From NCBI GenBank assembly GCA_031406135.1, contig JANOGU010000150.1:1-32198 (forward strand): DNA of 32,198 nucleotides, given 5' to 3'. This document shows, in pieces, positions 25,817 to 32,198 of this stretch. A program made the translations under genes and the position numbers. The DNA comes from JANOGU01 sp031406135. Lineage in GTDB: Bacteria; Pseudomonadota; Alphaproteobacteria; Rhodobacterales; Rhodobacteraceae. Every line of letters starts with the position of its first letter. Positions within the stretch are counted from its first letter, which is position 1. Below the pieces are notes generated by a model, which worked only from the letters and a program-made list of their open reading frames with translations, was not told the DNA's origin and did not search any database.

Positions 25817-26572
25817 CTACCGCCGGATCAACCCGAACAGCGCCGATGCGCCCGACCCCGCGATCACCGCCAGCGCCAGCGACAGGAACCCGTACAAGAG
25901 CGGCTCCTTGCGCGAGAGGTTGAAGATCCAGCGCTCCAGCCCCTCCTTGCGGACATTGATCACCTGTTCCTGCGCGTCGATCACCTTGCCGCCGCGGGCC
26001 AGGAACAGGCGTACGAGGAAATCGCCCTCGGTCAGGTTCGACGGCAGCGCGATGTCGGCGCGGAACAGCGTCTCCTCGGTCACCCGCACCCAGTGCTGGT
26101 CGGAGGCATAGCGGTTCTCGGCCCTGCGCAGCCGCACCAGCGCCTCCAGATAGGCCGGCGCGTCGTCGGCCTCGCCGGAAATGCCCACGGCCCGGATCGC
26201 GCGGGGAATCGAGATGTCGTGACGCAGGTCGTCGGTTTCGCTCAGCACCTCGCTCAGGGGGCCGGTCGCGGCGATGGCATAGAAGGACGGGGCGGAGTCG
26301 ACGGTGACGGCGGACGTGTTGACCCAGATGCCGAAGACGCGCGTCTTCTTGCGCACCACGACCGGGGTCGAGGGGCCCTCGACCGTGATGATGACGTCGA
26401 GCGGCGGGCCGTCAGGCTGCGGCGCCTCGCGCTTCACCGCGCCGTAGATCAGGATCTCCTCGCCAGAGAAGTCGGTGGTGATCGACACCCGGCTGTGGCT
26501 CAGGCCGGCCACGATCTCCTCCGCCGCGACGGGCGCGGCGAGCAGCGCGAGGAAGAGCGCAAGCCGCCTCAT
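25817..26572 (-). CDS. TIGR02186 family protein (membrane-anchored, function unknown)
   Basis: 251 residues. There is a signal peptide (MRRLALFLALLAAPVAAEE), a periplasmic body of beta-rich character starting EIVAGLSHSRVSITTDFSGEEILIYGAV, and one C-terminal membrane helix (LLYGFLSLALAVIAGSGASALFGLI) ending in RR. It matches what I recall of TIGR02186, a family confined largely to Alphaproteobacteria and encoded beside a TauE/SafE-type permease. The ATG at 26572 overlaps the stop of that permease gene by four bases (ATGA), so the two are made together and may work as one complex. The long open frame upstream is the shadow of the permease gene. Confidence 0.85.
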   Translation of the reverse strand: MRRLALFLALLAAPVAAEEIVAGLSHSRVSITTDFSGEEILIYGAVKREAPQPDGPPLDVIITVEGPSTPVVVRKKTRVFGIWVNTSAVTVDSAPSFYAIAATGPLSEVLSETDDLRHDISIPRAIRAVGISGEADDAPAYLEALVRLRRAENRYASDQHWVRVTEETLFRADIALPSNLTEGDFLVRLFLARGGKVIDAQEQVINVRKEGLERWIFNLSRKEPLLYGFLSLALAVIAGSGASALFGLIRR

Positions 26573-27486
26573 CGCAGCACCCCGGAGGCCAGGGAGTAGA
26601 GTTCCGCGGGCGTCAGGACGAGGTCGAGCGCGATCTTCACCGCCACCGCGAGCACCAGGAGCGCAAGCAGGATGCGCAGCTGCTCGGCCCGCAGCATCAC
26701 CCCGATCCGGGTGCCGACCTGCGCCCCGATCACCCCGCCCAGGATCAAGAGCAGGGCCAGCACCATGTCCACGGTCTGGCTGGTCACCGCGTGCATGATC
26801 GTGGTGAAGGCGGTGACGAAGACGATCTGGAACAGCGACGTGCCGACCACGACCCGGGTCGGCATGCCCAGCAGGTAGATCATCGCCGGCACCATGATGA
26901 AACCGCCGCCCACGCCCATGATCGCGGCGAGGAAGCCCACGAAAGCACCGACCAGCAGCGGCGGGATCACCGAAATGTAGAGCCCCGAAGCGCGGAAGCG
27001 CATCTTGAGCGGCAGGCCGTGGACCCAGGTGTGGGTGTGCGACCGGCGCACCGGCGCCCCGGCCCGCGCCCGCAGGATCGTGCCGAGGCTCTCGCGCAGC
27101 ATGACCAGACCGATCAGGCCGAGGAACAGGACGTAGGCGAGTTGCACGAACAGATCGACCTGCCCAAGCCGGCGCAGCCAGGCAAAGACCAGGACGCCCA
27201 TCGCCGACCCGGCGATGCCGCCGGACAACAGCACCGTGCCCATGGCGAAGTCCACCCCCCGCCGCCGCATCTGCGCCAGCACGCCCGAGACCGAAGCGGC
27301 GACAACCTGGTTGGCGCCGGTGGCCACCGCCACGGCCGGCGGGATGCCCAGGAAGAACAGCAAGGGTGTGATCAGGAACCCGCCGCCCACGCCGAACATG
27401 CCGCTGAGAAGCCCGACAATGCCGCCCAGCCCCAGCAACAGCCAGGCATTCACGGACATTTCGGCGATCGGCAGATACAGCTGCAT
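26569..27486 (-). CDS. TauE/SafE family exporter (DUF81 permease)
   Basis: About 305 residues, eight or more helices in two repeated halves, each opening with the family motif: GLLSGMFGVGGGFLITPLL and GFLAAIMGVGGGFIMVPAM. The family exports small sulfonates, sulfite or related anions. The loop between halves is unusually histidine-containing (RRSHTHTWVHGLPL). ATG 27486 (MQLYLPIAEMSVN) matches the N-terminus I remember for homologues; an in-frame GTG at 27525 is also possible. An AGGAGG occurs at 27551-27546, too far from either start to be normal. It is followed by the overlapping TIGR02186 gene. Confidence 0.9.
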   Translation of the reverse strand: MQLYLPIAEMSVNAWLLLGLGGIVGLLSGMFGVGGGFLITPLLFFLGIPPAVAVATGANQVVAASVSGVLAQMRRRGVDFAMGTVLLSGGIAGSAMGVLVFAWLRRLGQVDLFVQLAYVLFLGLIGLVMLRESLGTILRARAGAPVRRSHTHTWVHGLPLKMRFRASGLYISVIPPLLVGAFVGFLAAIMGVGGGFIMVPAMIYLLGMPTRVVVGTSLFQIVFVTAFTTIMHAVTSQTVDMVLALLLILGGVIGAQVGTRIGVMLRAEQLRILLALLVLAVAVKIALDLVLTPAELYSLASGVLR

Positions 27487-27576
27487 GGGCGCGGTCGATA
27501 CGGAAACGCGGGGAGAGTCGGCCACGCGGTCGGGAGTGGGGGCAGCCTCCTACCCATGCGCCGCGCGGTGCCCCGA

Positions 27577-27582
27577 TGTCAA
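27577..27582 (-). promoter_or_regulatory. Perfect -35 hexamer upstream of the TauE-like gene
   Basis: TTGACA read leftward at 27582-27577. No good -10 follows at 17 bases (GCATGG); TGGGTA lies at 20. It may be the promoter of the TauE/TIGR02186 pair. Confidence 0.3.
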
Positions 27583-27592
27583 ACGGTTGCAG

Positions 27593-27615
27593 CGCCCGCG
27601 GACCTGCGACGGGCG
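27593..27615 (-). terminator. Hairpin after the BMP-type ABC operon
   Basis: CGCCCG (27593-27598) pairs with CGGGCG (27610-27615) around an 11-base loop, 34 bases after the stop of the last permease gene. It is short and has no U-run. The rest of the 27487-27648 gap shows only the TTGACA element. Confidence 0.25.
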
Positions 27616-27648
27616 GGCCTGTCTCCCGCACGCCGCAAGACGGCCGGT

Positions 27649-28620
27649 TCAGCGCTCCTTGACGTAGGGCTCCCCACCGGCCCGCGGCGGGATCGCCTTG
27701 CCGACAAAGCCCGCCAGGATGACGATGGTCAGGATGTAGGGCAGCGCCTGGGTGAACTGCACCGGCAGCACGAAGACCCCGAGGTCGATGTTCTGGTAGC
27801 GGATCGAGATCGCCTCCAAGAGCCCGAACAGCAGGCAGGCCCCCATCGCCGGCCAGGGCCGCCATTTGGCGAAGATCAGCGCGGCGAGCGCGATGAAGCC
27901 CTTGCCCGCCGTCATCTCCTTGCCGAAGCCGGCGGAGAGCGAGGTCGCGAGATAGGCGCCGGCCACGCCGCAGAGCACGCCGCAGATGCCCACGGCGGCA
28001 AAGCGCAGGCCCACGACCGACACACCGGCGGTATCCACCGCCGCCGGGTTTTCGCCCACCGCGCGCAGCCGCAGGCCGAACCGGGTGCGGAACAGCAGCC
28101 ACCAGGTGCCCGGCACGCAGAGGAAGGCCACGTAGACCAGGATCGAGTGGCCGGAGATCAGGTCGGCATAGATCGGGCCGAGACCGGGCACGCCCTGCAG
28201 CGTTTCGGCGAAGGGCAAATGCAGCTCGGCAAACCGGCTGCCCTCCTCGGGCGACAGCGGCGGCGTGCGGCCGCCCTGGCGGAACCAGTTCTGCGCCAGA
28301 AGGACGGTCATCCCCGAGGCCAGGAAGTTGATCGCCACCCCGGAAATGAGCTGGTTGCCGCGGAAGGTGATCGAGGCGAGGCCATGGATGCCTGCGAGCA
28401 GCACCGAGGCGCCGATCCCGGCGGCAAGGCCCAGCCAGACGTTCCCCGTGACCGCCGCCACCGCGCCCGACATCATCGCCGCGGCCAGCATCTTGCCTTC
28501 GAGCCCGATGTCGAAAATGCCGGCGCGCTCCGAGAACAGCCCGGCCAGACAGGCCAGCAGCAGCGGCGTGGCGAGGCGCACGGTGGAGTCGAGGATCTGC
28601 AGGATCGTGGCGAAGTCCAT
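27649..28620 (-). CDS. BMP-type (nucleoside) ABC transporter permease, second subunit
   Basis: Inner-membrane permease of 323 residues with about nine helices, of the branched-chain/ribose permease family (BPD_transp_2). It has SERAGIFDIGLEGKMLAAAM near the N-terminus and LRAVGENPAAVDTAGV in the conserved cytoplasmic loop that docks on the ATPase, as in NupQ/YufQ-type subunits of purine-nucleoside importers. The ATG overlaps the stop of the first permease gene by one base (TGATG). It is the last gene of the operon. Confidence 0.93.
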   Translation of the reverse strand: MDFATILQILDSTVRLATPLLLACLAGLFSERAGIFDIGLEGKMLAAAMMSGAVAAVTGNVWLGLAAGIGASVLLAGIHGLASITFRGNQLISGVAINFLASGMTVLLAQNWFRQGGRTPPLSPEEGSRFAELHLPFAETLQGVPGLGPIYADLISGHSILVYVAFLCVPGTWWLLFRTRFGLRLRAVGENPAAVDTAGVSVVGLRFAAVGICGVLCGVAGAYLATSLSAGFGKEMTAGKGFIALAALIFAKWRPWPAMGACLLFGLLEAISIRYQNIDLGVFVLPVQFTQALPYILTIVILAGFVGKAIPPRAGGEPYVKER

Positions 28621-29714
28621 CACCGGCCCCCCTTGCGCGCCATCAGGAACAGCGCCTCGACCGGCCGCCGCACCATGTTGTCGAGCGCCCCGGTGAACAG
28701 GATCACCAGCGCCTGGATCACGGTGATGAGTTCGCGCGGGATCGTGGTCCACAGCGCCAGTTCCGCGCCGCCCTGGTAGAGGAAACCGAACAGGAGCGCC
28801 GCCAGGAACACCCCCGCCGGGTGGCTGCGACCCATCAGCGCCACCGCGATGCCGATGAAGCCAGCACCTTCGGTGGAGTTCAGCAAGAGCCGCTCCGCCT
28901 CTCCCATGACGTTGTTGATGCTCATCAATCCGGCCAGCGCGCCGGAGATGATCATGGCATACATGGTGATCTTCACCGGCGATATCCCGGCATAGACCGC
29001 CGCCTTCTCGGACTTGCCGAAGGCGCGGATCTGGTAGCCGAGGCGGGTGTGCCAGATCAGCAGCCAGACCAGCACGCAGGCCAGGCAGGCGATCAGGAAG
29101 GTGACGTTGACCGGGGTCTTGTCGAACAGCGGCAGGCCGAGCGGGCTCAGCACCGAGAACAGGTCGGGCAGATGCGTGGGTTCGGGGAAGGTGGCCGAGG
29201 CCGGGTCCATGCTGCCCACGGGCCGCAGCAGGTTCACCAGCACGTAGTTCAAGACCGCCGCGGCGATGAAGTTGAACATGATCGTGGTGATGACGATGTG
29301 GCTGCCGCGCCTGGCCTGCAGCCAGGCCGGGATCGCCGCCCAGACCGCGCCGAAGGCCGCCGCGCCGACCATCGCGCCGGCCAGCGCCAGCGACCAGTGC
29401 GGCCAGGGGATCATCAGCACGACGAGCGCGGTGCCGAGCCCGCCCATCGTCGCCTGCCCCTCGCCGCCGATGTTGAACAGCCCGGCGTGGAAGGCGACCG
29501 ACACCGCCAGCCCGGTGAACATGAAGTTGGTGGCGTAGTAGAGCGTGTAGCCCCAGCCGTAGGAGGACAGCAGCGAGCCCTCGACCATGATCCACAGCGC
29601 CTCGCCCGGGCTCTCGCCGATGGCAAGGATCACCAGCGAGGAGATCAGGAAGGCCAGGATCAGGCTGATCGCGGGGACCAGGATGACGTCGGCCCATTTC
29701 GGCATGCGGTCCAT
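28620..29714 (-). CDS. BMP-type (nucleoside) ABC transporter permease, first subunit
   Basis: Inner-membrane permease of 364 residues, partner of the 27649-28620 subunit. Typical parts are FHAGLFNIGGEGQATMGGLGTAL and the docking loop RAFGKSEKAAVYAGIS, and it is longer than its partner because of an extra periplasmic stretch (residues about 165-205, proline-rich), as in NupP/YufP-like proteins. AGGAGA lies about nine bases before the ATG. A 160-base gap with two hairpins separates it from the ATPase gene. Confidence 0.93.
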   Translation of the reverse strand: MDRMPKWADVILVPAISLILAFLISSLVILAIGESPGEALWIMVEGSLLSSYGWGYTLYYATNFMFTGLAVSVAFHAGLFNIGGEGQATMGGLGTALVVLMIPWPHWSLALAGAMVGAAAFGAVWAAIPAWLQARRGSHIVITTIMFNFIAAAVLNYVLVNLLRPVGSMDPASATFPEPTHLPDLFSVLSPLGLPLFDKTPVNVTFLIACLACVLVWLLIWHTRLGYQIRAFGKSEKAAVYAGISPVKITMYAMIISGALAGLMSINNVMGEAERLLLNSTEGAGFIGIAVALMGRSHPAGVFLAALLFGFLYQGGAELALWTTIPRELITVIQALVILFTGALDNMVRRPVEALFLMARKGGR

Positions 29715-29748
29715 CAGGCGCCTTCTCCTCCGAAAACCTCTCCCCCGG

Positions 29749-29858
29749 CCCCTCTCCGGGACGGAGAGGGGGGCGCGAGTGGGATCGTCTGCGCCCGCGA
29801 CCGAACCGGCAGCCCGACATCAGGCGCCCGCCCTCTCGCACTGGGAGAGGGGAGGGCG
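29749..29858. repeat. Two REP-like hairpins inside the ABC operon
   Basis: Hairpin 1: CCCCTCTCC (29749-29757) with GGAGAGGGG (29763-29771), loop GGGAC. Hairpin 2: CCCTCTC (29831-29837) with GAGAGGG (29845-29851), extended by CGCCC (29825-29829) with GGGCG (29854-29858). Both use the same CCCTCTC/GAGAGGG core, and the sequences around them are alike, suggesting copies of one dispersed element. Confidence 0.6.
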
Positions 29859-29874
29859 GAGATGTCTGCGCCGC

Positions 29875-31434
29875 TCACGACACCACCCCCGCCATCAGCA
29901 GCCCGAGGTCGCGCTCATCGGTCTTCTCCGGCAGCCGCTCGCCCATGATCCGGCCGTCGAACATCACCGCGATGCGGTCGGCGAGGCTCATGATCTCGTC
30001 CAGTTCCACGCTGACCAGAAGGATCGCCTTGCCGGCGTCGCGCAGCGCCACGATCTGCTTGTGGATGAACTCGATCGCGCCGATGTCCACGCCGCGCGTT
30101 GGCTGGCCCACGAGCAGCAGTTCAGGGTTCCGCTCGATCTCGCGTGCGACCACGATCTTCTGCTGGTTGCCGCCGGAAAAGTTCTTGGCCGCGAGCGCGG
30201 GGATCGGCGGGCGCACGTCAAAGGTCGCCATCTTCTTCTCGCAGTCGGCTTTCAGCGCGGCGTTGTCCATCAGGAGCGCGCCGCGCTGGTATTCCGGTGC
30301 ATGGTGGTAGCCGAATCCCACGTTCTCCCAGGCGGCGAAGTCCATGATCAGGCCCAGCGCCTGCCGGTCCTCGGGCACATGCGCGATGCCCTGCGCCCGG
30401 CGGCTCTGCCCGTCGGAATGCCGGCCGGTGAGGTCCAGCGCCACGCCGTTCAGCGACACCGCACCGAGGCCGTGGGCGATGCCGCCAAGAACCTCCAGCA
30501 GCTCCGTCTGGCCGTTGCCGGCGACCCCGGCAATGCCGAGGATTTCCCCTGCCCGGATCGACAGCGAGACACCCTTCAGCCGCTCCACCCCGGCCTTGTC
30601 CTTCACCCGCAGGTCCGTCACCTCCAGCACCGTGCGGCCCGGGGTCGCGGGCTTCTTCTCGACCTGCAGCAGGACCTTGCGGCCGACCATCAGTTCGGCC
30701 AGCTCTTCGGGCGAGGATTCGGCGGTCTTCACCGAGCCCACCATCTGCCCGCGCCGCATGACGCTGACGTTGTCCGTCGCCTCCATGATCTCGCGCAGCT
30801 TGTGGGTGATCAGGATGATCGTCTTGCCCTGGTCGCGCAGGCCCCGCAGGATGCGGAACAGATGGTCCGCCTCGGCGGGCGTCAGCACGCCGGTGGGCTC
30901 GTCCAGGATCAGGATGTCGGCCTGGCGGTACAGCGCCTTGAGAATCTCCACCCGCTGCTGATGCCCGACCGACAGGTCCTCGATCAGCGCATCCGGGTTC
31001 ACGTCAAGTTCGTATTCGCGGGCGAGGTCGGCCAGCACCTTGCGCGCCTTGGCCAGCGACGGGTTCAGCAGCCCGCCCTCCTCGGCGCCGAGGATGATGT
31101 TTTCCAGCACGGTGAAGTTCTGCACCAGCTTGAAGTGCTGGAACACCATGCCGATGCCGGCGCGGATCGCGCTCTGGCTGTCGGGGATGGCGGTAACCTT
31201 GCCGCCGATCAGGATCTCGCCGCTGTCGGCGCGGTAAAAGCCGTAGAGGATCGACATCAGCGTCGATTTCCCGGCCCCGTTCTCGCCAATGATGCCATGG
31301 ATCGTGCCGCGAGGCACCGCCACGGTGATGTCCTTGTTGGCTTGCACCGGGCCAAAGGCCTTGGAGATTCCGCGCAGTTCGATGGCATAGGGGGCGGCCG
31401 TTGCCGGCCGCCCCGTGGTTTGCCCTGCGGCCAT
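29875..31434 (-). CDS. BMP-type (nucleoside) ABC transporter ATP-binding protein, two domains
   Basis: 519 residues with two fused ATPase domains, the RbsA/NupO kind. First domain: Walker A GENGAGKS (50-57), signature LSVGHQQR, Walker B ILILDEPT. The second domain has the lysine-less loop GVAGNGQTE and signature FSGGNQQK with LLLVGQPTRGVD, which is normal for this family. It powers uptake through the two permeases downstream. The start codon overlaps the binding-protein stop by one base (TGATG), so expression is coupled. The TATA-like features expected of a separate promoter are not seen. Confidence 0.95.
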   Translation of the reverse strand: MAAGQTTGRPATAAPYAIELRGISKAFGPVQANKDITVAVPRGTIHGIIGENGAGKSTLMSILYGFYRADSGEILIGGKVTAIPDSQSAIRAGIGMVFQHFKLVQNFTVLENIILGAEEGGLLNPSLAKARKVLADLAREYELDVNPDALIEDLSVGHQQRVEILKALYRQADILILDEPTGVLTPAEADHLFRILRGLRDQGKTIILITHKLREIMEATDNVSVMRRGQMVGSVKTAESSPEELAELMVGRKVLLQVEKKPATPGRTVLEVTDLRVKDKAGVERLKGVSLSIRAGEILGIAGVAGNGQTELLEVLGGIAHGLGAVSLNGVALDLTGRHSDGQSRRAQGIAHVPEDRQALGLIMDFAAWENVGFGYHHAPEYQRGALLMDNAALKADCEKKMATFDVRPPIPALAAKNFSGGNQQKIVVAREIERNPELLLVGQPTRGVDIGAIEFIHKQIVALRDAGKAILLVSVELDEIMSLADRIAVMFDGRIMGERLPEKTDERDLGLLMAGVVS

Positions 31435-32198
31435 CAGAAGGTCGCGGCCGGGCAGGTGCTGTCCGTCGTGTAGTTATGCACGACCAGCGCGCCGGTCGCG
31501 ATCTGTTCGGCCGCCGCATCGACCGCGGCCTTCATCTCCTCGGACACCAGCGCGGCGTTGTTGTCGTCCAGCGCATAGCCCACGCCGCCGGCCTTGAGGT
31601 CCATCACGGTAACCCCCGCGGTCAGGTCCGCGCCTTTCACGAACGCATCGTAGACGGCGTTGTCCACCCGCTTCAGCATCGAGGTCAGGACCATGCCCGG
31701 GTGCAGGTGGTTCTGGTTGCTGTCCACCCCGATCGACAGGATGCCCTCGTCCGCCGCCGCCTGCAGCACGCCGATGCCGGTGCCGCCCGCTGCCGCGTAG
31801 ATCACGTCGGCTCCGCTCGACTTCTGCGCCTTGGCAATCTCGCCGCCCTTGACCGGGTTGTTCCACGCCGACGGGTCGGTGCCGGTGAAGTTGATGATGA
31901 CCGTGGCCTCCGGGTTCACCGCCTTCACGCCCTGGGCATAGCCGCAGCCGAAGCGGCGGATCAGCGGGATGTCCATGCCGCCGATGAAGCCGACGGTGTT
32001 GGTCTTGGAGGCAAGGCCCGCCATCATGCCGACGAGGTAGGACCCCTCATGCTCGGTGAAGACCACCGATTTCACGTTGGGCTGTTCCACCACCATGTCG
32101 ATGATCGCGAATTTCGTCTCGGGAAAGTCCGGTGCCACCTGATTCAGCACGTCGCCAAAGGCGAAGCCCGTCATCACGACCGGATTGGCACCCGATTC
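31434..32198 (-). CDS. BMP family ABC transporter substrate-binding protein (5' end missing)
   Basis: The C-terminal 254 residues of a periplasmic binding protein of the BMP/PnrA (TmpC) family, cut by the window edge; about 70-100 residues including the signal are outside. Family marks are SGANPVVMTGFAFGDVLNQVA, EHEGSYLVGMMAGLAS, VGFIGGMDIPLIRRFGCGYAQGVKAVNP, GADVIYAAAGGTGIGVLQAA and IGVDSNQNHLHPGMVLTSMLKRVDNAV, where the aromatic and acidic residues hold purine nucleosides in PnrA. This is the first gene of the visible operon. Purine nucleoside is the best guess for the ligand; other nucleosides or small sugars are possible. Confidence 0.93.
   Translation of the reverse strand, partial: ESGANPVVMTGFAFGDVLNQVAPDFPETKFAIIDMVVEQPNVKSVVFTEHEGSYLVGMMAGLASKTNTVGFIGGMDIPLIRRFGCGYAQGVKAVNPEATVIINFTGTDPSAWNNPVKGGEIAKAQKSSGADVIYAAAGGTGIGVLQAAADEGILSIGVDSNQNHLHPGMVLTSMLKRVDNAVYDAFVKGADLTAGVTVMDLKAGGVGYALDDNNAALVSEEMKAAVDAAAEQIATGALVVHNYTTDSTCPAATF

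Noticed and set aside
26573..28102. Upstream continuation of the TIGR02186 reading frame
   Set aside because: It overlaps the TauE-like and permease genes in another frame; the TIGR02186 product has its own signal peptide starting at 26572.
28621..29841. Upstream continuation of the last permease reading frame
   Set aside because: Shadow of the first permease gene; the real start is the ATG at 28620 coupled by TGATG.
29587..31473. Open frame of over 600 codons antisense to the ABC ATPase
   Set aside because: The opposite strand encodes a complete two-domain ATPase with all motifs; the antisense product has none.

Overview
The window is about 32 kb of very GC-rich, densely coding chromosomal DNA. 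It most probably comes from an alphaproteobacterium of the Rhodobacterales (Rhodobacter/Paracoccus/Roseobacter relatives). Several things point there: an RpoHII-type heat-shock sigma factor preceded by a TGATCC-type sigma-E promoter, a TakP-like TRAP transporter, a MoeB with an N-terminal membrane extension, a serine-less rhomboid-like protein, a TauE/TIGR02186 pair, and hairpin repeats of kinds I recall from this order. There are no rRNA or tRNA genes that I could see, no CRISPR array, no prophage, no insertion sequence and no plasmid functions. No stretch without a gene exceeds about 215 bases.

Layout. (a) 1-1342: the 3' part of an APC amino-acid permease gene, visibly less GC-rich than the rest, converging on an M3 metallopeptidase (1388-3403). 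(b) 3489-6611: a leftward TRAP transporter operon (small permease, large permease, TakP-like 2-oxoacid-binding protein). (c) 6732-8313: a leftward amino-acid ABC transporter substrate-binding protein and one permease, with no ATPase beside them. (d) 8527-12185: a leftward cluster rpoHII-coaBC-dut-moeB, with a sigma-E-like promoter in front of rpoHII. (e) 12291-15895: rightward cobalamin genes (cobU and a CobC-like phosphatase), a glutathione transferase with a Cys-containing tail, and a YifB/ComM ATPase ending in a run of hairpins. (f) 15941-18183: leftward rsmI-yraN-gshB, divergent from 18281-23743: a penicillin-binding-protein activator (LpoA-like) lipoprotein, glnD and murJ. (g) 23796-25601: leftward pseudo-rhomboid divergent from trpS, followed by an orphan-looking strong terminator. 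(h) 25817-27486: TauE-like exporter plus TIGR02186 protein. (i) 27649-32198: a BMP-family (nucleoside-type) ABC operon (binding protein, double ATPase, two permeases), running off the right edge.

How the genes work together. Four import systems (APC, TRAP, polar amino-acid ABC, BMP ABC) suggest a heterotroph that scavenges amino acids, 2-oxoacids and nucleosides. glnD provides nitrogen sensing. The sigma-E promoter and RpoHII suggest a singlet-oxygen/oxidative-stress response. gshB and the glutathione transferase add thiol metabolism, and murJ, the LpoA-like lipoprotein and RsmI/YraN are housekeeping functions.

I found no clearly new multi-gene system. The best leads are the catalytically dead rhomboid, the chained triple hairpin between yifB and gshB, the sigma-E/RpoHII promoter, the untranslated terminator-ended region after trpS, and two operator-like repeat arrangements upstream of transporter genes.
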